DNA of 18,361 nucleotides from assembly GCA_029058705.1 (NCBI GenBank), contig JAIDXA010000246.1, positions 1 through 18,361 of the forward strand, in the 5' to 3' direction. Shown here piece after piece: positions 7,331 to 14,780 of the stretch (positions are counted from its first letter, which is position 1; each line of letters begins with the position of its first letter). The translations under genes and the position numbers were made by a program. The DNA comes from Paramuribaculum sp. Lineage in GTDB: Bacteria; Bacteroidota; Bacteroidia; Bacteroidales; Muribaculaceae. Below the pieces are notes generated by a model, which worked only from the letters and a program-made list of their open reading frames with translations, was not told the DNA's origin and did not search any database.

Positions 7331-7702
7331 TTATGAGAACATCATCATAATAAAGCCGACCATGAGCATCGCACTCACAAGACAGATAATCAGACCGGCC
7401 AGCGCAAAACTTTTCGGGCGGCGCGCCAACCCGATACAGGAGCATACAAACCCGACAAGCCAACATCCCCACCCGAAAAAAGGCACCGGGCAGGCAACCG
7501 CCGACAGAACCGAAAAAACAAATCCGACCAGTCCGATCGCATTCGTATTCTTTCCCGACGTCACCCCTCCGGCAAATGAAGGAGGCGGTGGCGGCGGTAA
7601 GACCGGAAACAACGGCGGAGCAGGCGGTGGAACGGAAATAATCTCCGGCTCTTCCACAGGGATCGGAGGAGGTTCGTCCATTCGGGGATCGTAGCTGTCC
7701 AT
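7331..7702 (-). CDS. Small proline-rich membrane protein, DUF4190-like
   Basis: 123 residues. The first 50 are acidic and proline-rich, with proline runs at 11-13 and 36-41 and a PPPAPP stretch at 25-30, suggesting an extended cytoplasmic tail. After that come hydrophobic segments at roughly 55-72, 78-92 and 98-121. The pattern NTNAIGLVGFVFSVLSAVA ... IGLARRPKSFALAGLIICLVS resembles the DUF4190 family of small membrane proteins of unknown function. That assignment is by eye and tentative. The ATG lies 65 bases after the fumarase stop with no T-run terminator between, so readthrough from the fumarase promoter is plausible. Overlapping longer frames in this region have no such pattern and were discarded. 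Confidence 0.65.
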   Translation of the reverse strand: MDSYDPRMDEPPPIPVEEPEIISVPPPAPPLFPVLPPPPPPSFAGGVTSGKNTNAIGLVGFVFSVLSAVACPVPFFGWGCWLVGFVCSCIGLARRPKSFALAGLIICLVSAMLMVGFIMMMFS

Positions 7703-7767
7703 TTCGCTTATTCCTGATGATCAATAGGGGTGCTGTACTGCAGCAGTCTTTTCAGTTTTTATGCAGC

Positions 7768-9417
7768 TTATTTCTTAAGCGCGCACGATGCACATTTCTC
7801 GGCGATTTCAGTGAAGAAATCGTTGCCCTTGTCATCCACAAGGATAAACGCCGGGAAGTTTTCAACCTCGATTTTCCAGATCGCCTCCATGCCGAGTTCG
7901 GGATATTCCAGAAGCTCGACCTTCTTGATGCTGTTCTGCGCAAGCACTGCTGCCGGACCTCCGATCGAACCGAGATAAAAGCCGCCATGCTTGTGACACG
8001 CATCCGTAACCTGCTTGCTGCGGTTACCCTTCGCAATCATGATCATCGAGCCGCCGGCCGCCTGGAACTGATCGACATACGAGTCCATACGTCCGGCTGT
8101 TGTCGGGCCGAACGATCCTGAAGCCATCCCTTCGGGTGTTTTTGCCGGACCTGCATAATAGATCGGATGTTGCTTCAGATATTCAGGCATCGGCTCGCCA
8201 CGGTCAAGTCTCTCCTTGATCTTGGCATGGGCGATATCGCGGCCTACAATGATGATCCCGTTCAGCGACAGACGCGTCGAAACCGGATATTTCGAGAGCT
8301 CGGCCAGAACTTCATTCATCGGACGGTTAAGATCTATACGTACAACTTCTCCCTCACCCTCCTTGCGCATATCTTCTGGAATAAGTTCGCCGGGGTTGGA
8401 ATCGAGCTTCTCGATCCACAGGCCGTCGCGGTTGATTTTCGCCTTGACATTACGGTCGGCCGAACAGCTCACACCCAGACCCACAGGGCAAGACGCACCG
8501 TGGCGCGGCAGACGGATAACCCTTATGTCATGTGCGAAATACTTTCCGCCGAACTGTGCGCCAAGACCGATCTTGCGAGTCTCTTCGAGAAGCTGTTTTT
8601 CAAGTTCGCGGTCGCGGAACGCATGTCCGAGCTCATTCCCTTCCGAAGGGAGATTGTCATAATATTTGACCGAAGCCTTCTTGACCGTCGCGAGATTCAT
8701 TTCGGCCGACGTTCCGCCGACAACTATCGCGATATGATAAGGCGGACATGCAGCTGTGCCCAGCGACTTCATCTTCTCGACAAGGAATGGAATCAGTGTC
8801 TTCGGATTGATCAGGGCTTTTGTTTCCTGATAGAGATAGGTCTTATTGGCCGATCCTCCGCCCTTTGCCACAAAAAGGAATTTATATTCATCTCCATCCA
8901 CGGCATAAAGATCGATCTGAGCCGGAAGATTGCAGCCCGTATTCACCTCATCATACATATTCAGAGGCGCGTTCTGGGAATAACGGAGATTATTCTCGGT
9001 ATAGGTGTCATAGACGCCCTTCGAGATTTTCTCTTCATCGTGGCCGCCTGTCCACACATTCTGACCCTTTTTGCCGATAACGATGGCTGTTCCGGTATCC
9101 TGGCAGAAAGGAAGCTGGCCTTTTGCTGCCACTTCCGCATTGCGCAGCATCGTAAGCGCCACAAATTTGTCGTTGGCGCTTGCCTCCGGATCGTGGAGAA
9201 TCTTAGCCACCATTTCATTATGCTCGCGGCGAAGCATGAAAGCGTTGTCATGGGTTGCCTGGCGGGTAAGGACAGTCAATGCTTCGGGATCGACCACAAG
9301 CATTTCACGATCGCCCCACTTTTCAACTTTGACATAATCGGAAGTCAGGTGATAATATTCCGTAGTGTCAGCCGACATCGGAAACATTTCCTGATATTTG
9401 AACGGTTTCGTTGCCAT
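7768..9417 (-). CDS. Class I fumarate hydratase (4Fe-4S), tricarboxylic acid pathway
   Basis: A 549-residue class I fumarase, interconverting fumarate and L-malate in the cytoplasm. In a Bacteroidales anaerobe this serves the reductive branch from oxaloacetate to succinate. The cluster cysteines are Cys105 (LPFCQDTGT), Cys224 (TAACPPYH) and Cys318 (GVSCSADR), at the same numbers I recall for the E. coli FumA/FumB ligands. The N-terminal cluster domain runs to about residue 340. The C-terminal domain (about 345-549) carries YYAGPAKTPEGMASGSFGPT, typical of the family. The start at 9417 follows a clear -7 element by about 40 bases. Whether to call it fumA or fumB cannot be decided, so no symbol is given. 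The next gene downstream is the small proline-rich membrane protein. Confidence 0.96.
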   Translation of the reverse strand: MATKPFKYQEMFPMSADTTEYYHLTSDYVKVEKWGDREMLVVDPEALTVLTRQATHDNAFMLRREHNEMVAKILHDPEASANDKFVALTMLRNAEVAAKGQLPFCQDTGTAIVIGKKGQNVWTGGHDEEKISKGVYDTYTENNLRYSQNAPLNMYDEVNTGCNLPAQIDLYAVDGDEYKFLFVAKGGGSANKTYLYQETKALINPKTLIPFLVEKMKSLGTAACPPYHIAIVVGGTSAEMNLATVKKASVKYYDNLPSEGNELGHAFRDRELEKQLLEETRKIGLGAQFGGKYFAHDIRVIRLPRHGASCPVGLGVSCSADRNVKAKINRDGLWIEKLDSNPGELIPEDMRKEGEGEVVRIDLNRPMNEVLAELSKYPVSTRLSLNGIIIVGRDIAHAKIKERLDRGEPMPEYLKQHPIYYAGPAKTPEGMASGSFGPTTAGRMDSYVDQFQAAGGSMIMIAKGNRSKQVTDACHKHGGFYLGSIGGPAAVLAQNSIKKVELLEYPELGMEAIWKIEVENFPAFILVDDKGNDFFTEIAEKCASCALKK

Positions 9418-9456
9418 AGATGGGAATGTAAATCTTTAGGTTAATAAACTTTCCCA

Positions 9457-9464
9457 CAAAAATA
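9457..9464 (-). promoter_or_regulatory. -7 element of the fumarase promoter
   Basis: The minus strand reads TATTTTTG, an exact TAnnTTTG match ending 39 bases before the fumarase ATG. TTTCG lies 19 bases upstream in the -33 position, overlapping an inverted repeat. Confidence 0.6.
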
Positions 9465-9468
9465 ACCA

Positions 9469-9491
9469 TTTTTTCGCTAACCGCGAAAAAA
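9469..9491. repeat. Perfect 9-bp inverted repeat overlapping the fumarase promoter
   Basis: TTTTTTCGC (9469-9477) and GCGAAAAAA (9483-9491) are exact inverse complements around a 5-base spacer. The repeat lies just upstream of the -7 element, covering the spacer and -33 region. It could be an operator, or part of a weak AT-rich terminator for the pseudouridine synthase gene upstream. A second inverted repeat, AGTTTCTT/AAGAAACT (9507-9526), lies next to it. Confidence 0.4.
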
Positions 9492-9592
9492 ATTCCCGAT
9501 TGAAACAGTTTCTTTATCAAGAAACTCGCCTTGACTCACCTTTCCGCAAATAGCGCCGCCGAACACGGAAGTCTTCAGAACGGGACAGCCCC

Positions 9593-10516
9593 CTAACGAC
9601 GGGTGACTGCAAGAAATCCCGATGGAACCGGGGTGGAAAAATCCATAAGTTCGCCCGACATCGGATGCTTGAAGCGGAGCGTGCGCGCATGAAGAGCCAG
9701 CCTATGTAGCGGCGACGCCTGTGCCCCATACTTCCGGTCGCCCGAAATCGGATGCCCCAGATCGTTCATATGGACACGGATCTGGTTCTTACGGCCAGTG
9801 TCAAGCTCAAGTTCCATCAGACTGAAACGGCCGCTGTTCTGGATTCGCTTGTAGCGGGTCACCGCAAGCTGCCCTTTCTCCGGATCGTCGGTCGAATAGA
9901 CTTCATAACGCGATGTCTCGGCAAGATAACTGCGCACAACACCCTCAGCCTGCTCTACAACACCTTCGACAACCGCCACATAAGTGCGGTTGAGAACCAT
10001 ATTGTTCCAGTTGTGCTGCATGCGGTGCTTGGCCTCCTCGCTCTTCGCAAACATCATAAGCCCCGACGTGTCGCGGTCGAGACGATGAACTATGAAAATC
10101 TTATTGAGCGGATTGGACCATTTCACATAATCACGCAAAATCGAATAGGCAGTTCCGTCGGGAGTCTTGTCATTTCCCATCGACAGCAGGCCATAGCCCT
10201 TGTTGACGACAATGATGTCATCGTCCTCATAGACAATCTTGAGCCGACGATTGTAGAACACCCTGAACTCACGTGTGAAATTCACCTTGACAACGTCGCC
10301 CGGCTCAAGCGAAAGGTCAAACTGGCGCTCCGGCTTTCCGTTGACTGCCACCTGATTGTGTGCAAGCAGCTGTTTGACATACGTACGCTTTCGATCTGGA
10401 AGCGACAGAATAAGATGGTCAAGCAGACGCGTTTGCCCTGCAACAGGAAACTCTTTGATGACATCGGGCGACATGCCGCCACGGCGGTGCGCGCTGTTCT
10501 TTTGATTTCTGGCCAT
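9593..10516 (-). CDS. RluA-family RNA pseudouridine synthase
   Basis: 307 residues when started at 10516. An S4-like RNA-binding domain (about 20-80, LDHLILSLPDRKRTYVKQLL...VAVNGK) precedes the catalytic domain. The signature HRLDRDTSG (144-152) holds the catalytic Asp147, and RKNQIRVHMNDLGHPISGD lies further on, both typical of RluA/RluC/RluD enzymes that isomerise uridine in rRNA or tRNA. The exact target cannot be read. The frame stays open up to 10621, but those extra residues would overlap the topA 3' end by 85 bp and look unlike the family. The ATG at 10516 lies 20 bases after the topA stop and is preferred. It is likely cotranscribed with topA. No strong T-run terminator follows. Confidence 0.9.
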   Translation of the reverse strand: MARNQKNSAHRRGGMSPDVIKEFPVAGQTRLLDHLILSLPDRKRTYVKQLLAHNQVAVNGKPERQFDLSLEPGDVVKVNFTREFRVFYNRRLKIVYEDDDIIVVNKGYGLLSMGNDKTPDGTAYSILRDYVKWSNPLNKIFIVHRLDRDTSGLMMFAKSEEAKHRMQHNWNNMVLNRTYVAVVEGVVEQAEGVVRSYLAETSRYEVYSTDDPEKGQLAVTRYKRIQNSGRFSLMELELDTGRKNQIRVHMNDLGHPISGDRKYGAQASPLHRLALHARTLRFKHPMSGELMDFSTPVPSGFLAVTRR

Positions 10517-10536
10517 AAATCCGGACTTAGAGAGTG

Positions 10537-12882
10537 TTATTTTGTCTTGCGTGCTGAAGTGGAACGGCGTCCCGTGCCGCGACGCGGTTTGGAATCCTGC
10601 TCCTCGACGATCTTCAGACACTCTTCAATTGTAAGGGCCGCCGGATCGGCAACTGTCTTAGGGATCTTGTAGTTGCTCTTTTTATAGGAGATATAGACGC
10701 CATAGCGGCCATTTAGGATCTGAAGATCCTCATCTTCCGGAAACACCTTGACAACCTTCTTGCTGTCAGCCTCACGCTTGGCATTAATCAGAGCCACAGC
10801 CTCGTCAAGCGTCACTTCCATCGGAGAGATCTCCTTCGGCAGTGAAACAAACTTGCCTGCATGTTTCACATACGGGCCGAAACGCCCTACGGCAACCGAA
10901 ACTTCCGAATCTTCATAATCGCCGAGAACCCGCGGCAGCTCAAACAGCTTCAGGGCCTCCTCAAGTGTAATGTCGAACACCGACTGCTCTTTTCTGAGCG
11001 ACGCGAAACGTGGTTTCTCTTCATCCGTGCTTTCCCCGATCTGAACAACCGGACCGAAACGTCCGATCTTGACCGAAACCGGCTTGCCGCTGGATGGATC
11101 CGTTCCGAGAACCCTCTCGCCGACCTTATGCTCCAGACGCATGCCGTTGGCCCGCTCCACTTCCGGATGGAACACTCCATAGAAATCTCCGATCTCCTTT
11201 TTCCACATGGCCTGCCCCTCTGCAACGAGGTCAAAACGTTCTTCCAGATCGGCGGTAAAATTATAGTCGAGTACTTTCGGAAAATTCTCAGTCAGAAATT
11301 CATTGACCACCATTCCTATGTCGGTCGGCATAAGCTTGCCTTTGTCGGCGCCCGAAGTAACCGTCTGGGTCGTTTCGGTCACACTTCCCCCGGAAAGGAC
11401 AATCGTTGTATAGCTTCGTTGCTCTCCACTCAGATCGCTCTTCTTGACATATTCTCGCTGCTGGATGGTCGAAATTGTAGGCGCATATGTCGACGGACGG
11501 CCGATTCCAAGCTCCTCCATCTTCTTGACCAGCGACGCCTCGGTGTAGCGCGGCGGATGCTGGGTATAGCGCTCTGTCGCAGCCATCTCGCCAAGCGACA
11601 GCTCCTCGCCACGGCTCACCTTAGGCAGCATTCCCTCCGGCATATCCGACTGCACATCATCCGATCCCTCGCTGTAGACACGCAGGAAGCCATCGAAACG
11701 GACAACCTCGCCCTGTCCGATAAAACTCTCACTGCGGGCCGATGGCTGGATTTCCACTGTTGTCTTCTCCAGTTCGGCATCTGACATCTGCGAAGCTATC
11801 GTGCGCTTCCATATCAGGGAATAAAGCCGGCTCTCCTGCGACGTGCCCTCGATCGTGTGGCGGTCGATATATGTCGGACGGATAGCCTCGTGTGCCTCCT
11901 GCGCCCCCTTGGTCTTGGTCTGATAGTTCCTTACCTTCAGATACTGCTCGCCCATCTCCGTCTTGATCTCATTGGCGATCGATGACAAAGCGAGTTTCGA
12001 AAGATTGAGCGAGTCGGTTCGCATATATGTTATATGTCCTGCCTCATAAAGATGCTGGGCCACCATCATGGTCTGTGAAACGGTAAAGCCAAGCTTGCGG
12101 GCCGCCTCCTGCTGAAGGGTCGAGGTCGTAAAGGGCGGGGCCGGCGACTTTTTAAGAGGGCGAACCGTAACGTCCGACACCTTGAATCCTGACTCTACAC
12201 AATCGTCAAGAAACTGCCGGGCCTCGCTTTCTGTTGTCAGACGCCGCGAAAGTTCCGTCTTGACAGTCTGTCCGCCAGGAGTGACAAAACGGGCAGTCAC
12301 CCGGAAATATGGTTCCGGATTGAATGAACGTATCTCCATCTCGCGCTCCACTATCAGCCTGACGGCTACCGACTGCACCCGGCCGGCCGACAGAGCCGGC
12401 TTGATCTTCTTCCATAAAACCGGCGACAGTTCAAACCCGACAATACGGTCGAGCAGACGGCGCGCCTGCTGTGCATCGACCAGATTCAGATCTATCTCAC
12501 GCGGATTCTCAATGGCATTCAGGATAGCTGGCTTCGTTATCTCATGAAACACGATGCGGCGCGTCGTTTCCGGTTTCAGGCCAAGAACCTCATAGAGATG
12601 CCAGGCTATAGCCTCCCCCTCGCGGTCCTCATCCGATGCAAGCCAGACCATCTTGGCCTGCGATGCCGCCTTCCGGAGCTTATCGACAATCTCAACCTTG
12701 TCTGCCGACACTTCATATTCCGGCTCAAAGGAATGGTTTCCGCCAATGGCAAAGTCTTTCTTGCTCAGATCCCGAATGTGACCGTAGCTCGACATTACCT
12801 TAAAATCCTTACCTAAAAATTTCTCTATGGTTTTTGCCTTGGCAGGCGACTCCACTATAACGAGATTGTTGATTGATGCCAT
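10537..12882 (-). CDS. topA: DNA topoisomerase I (TopA)
   Basis: 781 residues. A type IA topoisomerase that relaxes negative supercoils. The Toprim domain begins VIVESPAKAKTI, with catalytic Glu11, and DEDREGE (84-90) holds the metal-binding acids. The active-site tyrosine is Tyr286 in GHITYMRTDS. GIGRPSTYA (459-467) is also typical. Instead of the Cys4 zinc fingers of E. coli TopA, the C-terminus has three topoisomerase C-terminal repeats, marked by GRFGPVVQIG (607-616), GRFGPYVKHAG (666-676) and GRYGVYISYKK (725-735). A short Arg/Lys/Ser-rich tail (765-781) ends the protein. This architecture is common in Bacteroidetes. The ATG is preceded by an A-run, which often assists initiation in this phylum. 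A promoter lies about 80 bases upstream. Confidence 0.97.
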   Translation of the reverse strand: MASINNLVIVESPAKAKTIEKFLGKDFKVMSSYGHIRDLSKKDFAIGGNHSFEPEYEVSADKVEIVDKLRKAASQAKMVWLASDEDREGEAIAWHLYEVLGLKPETTRRIVFHEITKPAILNAIENPREIDLNLVDAQQARRLLDRIVGFELSPVLWKKIKPALSAGRVQSVAVRLIVEREMEIRSFNPEPYFRVTARFVTPGGQTVKTELSRRLTTESEARQFLDDCVESGFKVSDVTVRPLKKSPAPPFTTSTLQQEAARKLGFTVSQTMMVAQHLYEAGHITYMRTDSLNLSKLALSSIANEIKTEMGEQYLKVRNYQTKTKGAQEAHEAIRPTYIDRHTIEGTSQESRLYSLIWKRTIASQMSDAELEKTTVEIQPSARSESFIGQGEVVRFDGFLRVYSEGSDDVQSDMPEGMLPKVSRGEELSLGEMAATERYTQHPPRYTEASLVKKMEELGIGRPSTYAPTISTIQQREYVKKSDLSGEQRSYTTIVLSGGSVTETTQTVTSGADKGKLMPTDIGMVVNEFLTENFPKVLDYNFTADLEERFDLVAEGQAMWKKEIGDFYGVFHPEVERANGMRLEHKVGERVLGTDPSSGKPVSVKIGRFGPVVQIGESTDEEKPRFASLRKEQSVFDITLEEALKLFELPRVLGDYEDSEVSVAVGRFGPYVKHAGKFVSLPKEISPMEVTLDEAVALINAKREADSKKVVKVFPEDEDLQILNGRYGVYISYKKSNYKIPKTVADPAALTIEECLKIVEEQDSKPRRGTGRRSTSARKTK

Positions 12883-12900
12883 TTTTTTTAATATGCAAGT

Positions 12901-12928
12901 CAGAGAGCGCGAAGAGCCGCACTCCCTG
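12901..12928. other. Stem-loop in the topA leader, terminator-like on the plus strand
   Basis: CAGAGAGCGCG (12901-12911) pairs along 11 positions with CGCACTCCCTG (12918-12928) around a 6-base loop. On the minus strand two pairs become G-U, so the stem is intact in topA mRNA. On the plus strand those two positions are C-A mismatches, and a run of seven Ts (12933-12939) follows, resembling a weak terminator facing the other way. The hairpin ends 18 bases before the topA ATG and may affect its translation. Confidence 0.4.
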
Positions 12929-12959
12929 ATCCTTTTTTTACTTGAATTGATTTCGGTGG

Positions 12960-12967
12960 CAAAATTA
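12960..12967 (-). promoter_or_regulatory. -7 element of the topA promoter
   Basis: The minus strand reads TAATTTTG, an exact TAnnTTTG match 77 bases before the topA ATG. The -33 side has no clear TTG. The 12883-13040 gap holds this element and the leader stem-loop. Confidence 0.5.
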
Positions 12968-13040
12968 TGAAAAGTTATCCATAATCCTGTTCGCAGAAAT
13001 GAATTTTTAACATTTGACCGGTCATTCCGGTTGCAGTCCG

Positions 13041-13598
13041 CTACTTTCTGACCATCATTCCGGAAGCGACATCTCCGGCAGCCTGCGTGCCCAGGCTGAT
13101 AGCTGCGATTGCGAGGGCAAACGCAATCGTATTGCCCGGCCCGTTGCCGGTAACGAGCGTGTCGAGCGCAACTACCGGATCGCCCGTCATCACGCCTGAC
13201 TCGACCATCGATTCAAAACCGGGATAGCACGTAGCCTTACGTCCGTGAAGTATGCCCAGCGGCGCAAGCACAACGGCAGGCGACGCACAGATCGCCGCAA
13301 TGCGCCCGCCATTTTCATAATGGGTTGTCAGCATCTCGTTCAGCTTCCCGCATGAAGCCAGATTCGAAGCGCCGGGCATTCCGCCCGGACAGATTAGCCA
13401 CTCTGTCTCTGGATCAAGTTCGACTTCATTGATAGTGCGGTCTGCTGTCACGACAACTCCGTTGGCGCCTGTAGCCTGCCCGTCGGGGTTGATTGCGACC
13501 GTGTTGACCGTCATGCCGCAGCGACGCAACACGTCAACCGTAGCAACTGCCTCGATTTCTTCAAATCCGTCGGCAAGAAAAAGAAAAGAGTGTTTCAT
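13041..13598 (-). CDS. DJ-1/YajL-like protein of the PfpI superfamily
   Basis: 185 residues of the DJ-1/PfpI alpha/beta fold. The N-terminus FLFLADGFEEIEAVATVDVL carries the conserved Glu15, matching Glu18 of human DJ-1. The nucleophile elbow AAICASP has Cys104, matching Cys106. CPGGMPGASNL (70-80) is the typical glycine-rich loop, and TSRG-like C-terminal sequence is replaced by VTGNGPGNTIAFALAI. Members act as chaperone-like, glyoxalase-type or deglycase proteins, and the literature disputes which activity is physiological. I therefore give only the family. It has its own promoter just upstream (13671-13678). topA follows downstream but has a separate promoter. Confidence 0.9.
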   Translation of the reverse strand: MKHSFLFLADGFEEIEAVATVDVLRRCGMTVNTVAINPDGQATGANGVVVTADRTINEVELDPETEWLICPGGMPGASNLASCGKLNEMLTTHYENGGRIAAICASPAVVLAPLGILHGRKATCYPGFESMVESGVMTGDPVVALDTLVTGNGPGNTIAFALAIAAISLGTQAAGDVASGMMVRK

Positions 13599-13670
13599 AT
13601 CAGGATATCTATGTTATTAATATACGCGTTCCGCTCTCGTTGATTGACAAACACCTGGTGTGTTGTGTTG

Positions 13671-13678
13671 CAAAGATA
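13671..13678 (-). promoter_or_regulatory. -7 element of the DJ-1-like gene promoter
   Basis: The minus strand reads TATCTTTG, an exact TAnnTTTG match 72 bases before the ATG at 13598. Just downstream, at 13651-13661, ACACC and GGTGT form a perfect short palindrome around a single base, close to the expected transcription start, and could be an operator. Confidence 0.55.
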
Positions 13679-13720
13679 GAAAATCTTCGTGACTTATTAA
13701 CCATCCGCCATGCCCGAAGT

Positions 13721-14446
13721 TCACTCCACATAGCACATTTCTATATGTCCGATCAGCAGATCGGCCGAAAACATGACCGGAACACGGCTTTGACGGTCTA
13801 TCTGGCATGTGACCGGATAACGGTCCGGCTCTCCCTCATACGTGTACTGAAAAACAATCTCATAAGTCTGGGTCGAAAAACCGCCGTAACTGTAATTGGC
13901 CGGTCCGTTATAGGTGATGTAAAGCGGCTTGTCCTCGCCGTCGTCGACAACCGGGACAACCAGGCGTGTTCCAGGTGTCATTTTGTCAAAATCAAGAGTC
14001 TTCGCATAATAAAATATGCTCAGCATATTCGACATGACGGTCACTGCCTCCATCGTTTCCGGACTGGCGTCAAGAGTCCCGCCTCCATATATGTCCTTAA
14101 ACCGGTGGCGGCCCGAATCCGACCCGGCTTCCGGCTTGCTGTAGACTCCCTGTATCGAATTGACAGTCTCCCTGCTCGCCACATCGCCCGGAGAGAATGT
14201 CGCAGCCAGCGAACTATGCACAGTATAGATCCGGCCGCCCCACGGAATGCTATGACCATTGAGCGACCCGTAGAACTCCGGTCCCGACGTATGGTAAGTG
14301 ACATAGCCGTGACCGGCTATTTTGTTTATAAGCCCCCAATGATAGATGACATCATAGCCGACACTCGTCCGCGGAATGTCGACCATGGCGTTGCCGGCCA
14401 GAAAAACAAGCAGCACAGCTGCAATTGTCAGAACAGTGCGTTTCAT
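13721..14446 (-). CDS. Secreted DUF3108 domain protein
   Basis: 241 residues. A signal peptide is clear (MKR, hydrophobic 4-17, AGNA with probable cleavage after Ala20). The mature part begins VDIPRTSVGYDVIYHWGLINKIAGHGYVTY, matching the DUF3108 pattern of a beta-rich periplasmic protein described as an outer-membrane or envelope-associated family of unknown function. Aromatic and glycine residues alternate through the rest (SYGGFSTQTYEIVFQYTYEGEP). There are no catalytic motifs I recognise. No exact TAnnTTTG element is found upstream. A MITE ends 19 bases before the ATG, and a strong terminator lies beyond it, so its promoter must lie inside or next to the MITE. The family call is by eye. 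Confidence 0.7.
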   Translation of the reverse strand: MKRTVLTIAAVLLVFLAGNAMVDIPRTSVGYDVIYHWGLINKIAGHGYVTYHTSGPEFYGSLNGHSIPWGGRIYTVHSSLAATFSPGDVASRETVNSIQGVYSKPEAGSDSGRHRFKDIYGGGTLDASPETMEAVTVMSNMLSIFYYAKTLDFDKMTPGTRLVVPVVDDGEDKPLYITYNGPANYSYGGFSTQTYEIVFQYTYEGEPDRYPVTCQIDRQSRVPVMFSADLLIGHIEMCYVE

Positions 14447-14465
14447 AATTAAGCTCAGTGGATAA

Positions 14466-14660
14466 GAGAGCGTTTGGATTTAAATCAAATTAAGACTGAG
14501 AGTGTTTTTTGAGCGAATTCAGCGAGTTGAAGAAGGAGCATAGCGGGCTATGCGACTGATGAGACTTGGCTGAATCCGCCAAAAAAGACCTCAGGATTAT
14601 TTTGAAGTTTCTGCCGTTCATGCGTATTACTGTTAACGCGGTTTAAATTCAAACACTCTC
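14466..14660 (+). mobile_element. MITE-like non-autonomous element, copy 2 (195 bp)
   Basis: Same orientation and nearly the same sequence as the copy at 7114-7301. The left end is GAGAGCGTTTGGATTTAAAT, and the right end read inward is GAGAGTGTTTGAATTTAAAC. It is flanked by TAA on both sides (14463-14465 and 14661-14663). The left half and core are almost identical to copy 1. The main difference is in the right half (about 14608-14632), where copy 2 is some 7 bases longer. The inner hairpin GCATAGC/GCTATGC is unchanged. The flanking stem is CGAATTCAGC (14513-14522) with GCTGAATCCG (14569-14578). No coding capacity is seen. It lies between the DUF3108 gene start and the DUF4301 terminator. Confidence 0.85.
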
Positions 14661-14707
14661 TAAGTAATTCATACTGTATCTAACATCCGGCATCCGCCTA
14701 TTGTTTC

Positions 14708-14750
14708 AAAAAAAGCAGCCGTCACCGAAGCTGTCCGGCTTCGGTAACGG
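14708..14750 (-). terminator. Strong intrinsic terminator of the DUF4301 gene
   Basis: Two 13-base arms (14719-14731 and 14738-14750) pair around a 6-base loop. The single non-Watson-Crick position is a G-U on the minus strand but a C-A mismatch on the plus strand, so it is built for minus-strand transcripts. A run of seven Ts follows on that strand (14708-14714). It lies 31 bases after the DUF4301 stop. Confidence 0.85.
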
Positions 14751-14780
14751 CCTATGGATACTGTTGCCTTCCCGCGTCGG

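Noticed and set aside
7302..7724. 140-codon minus-strand frame overlapping the small membrane protein gene
   Set aside because: It is Cys- and Arg-rich without hydrophobic pattern, while the 123-residue frame shows clear membrane segments and a family-like repeat pattern.
8167..9444. 425-codon plus-strand frame opposite the fumarase gene
   Set aside because: It is antisense to a fumarase with all three cluster cysteines and has no recognisable motif or promoter.
10517..10621. 35-residue N-terminal extension of the RluA-type protein
   Set aside because: It would overlap the topA 3' end by 85 bp and does not resemble the family; the ATG at 10516 fits better.
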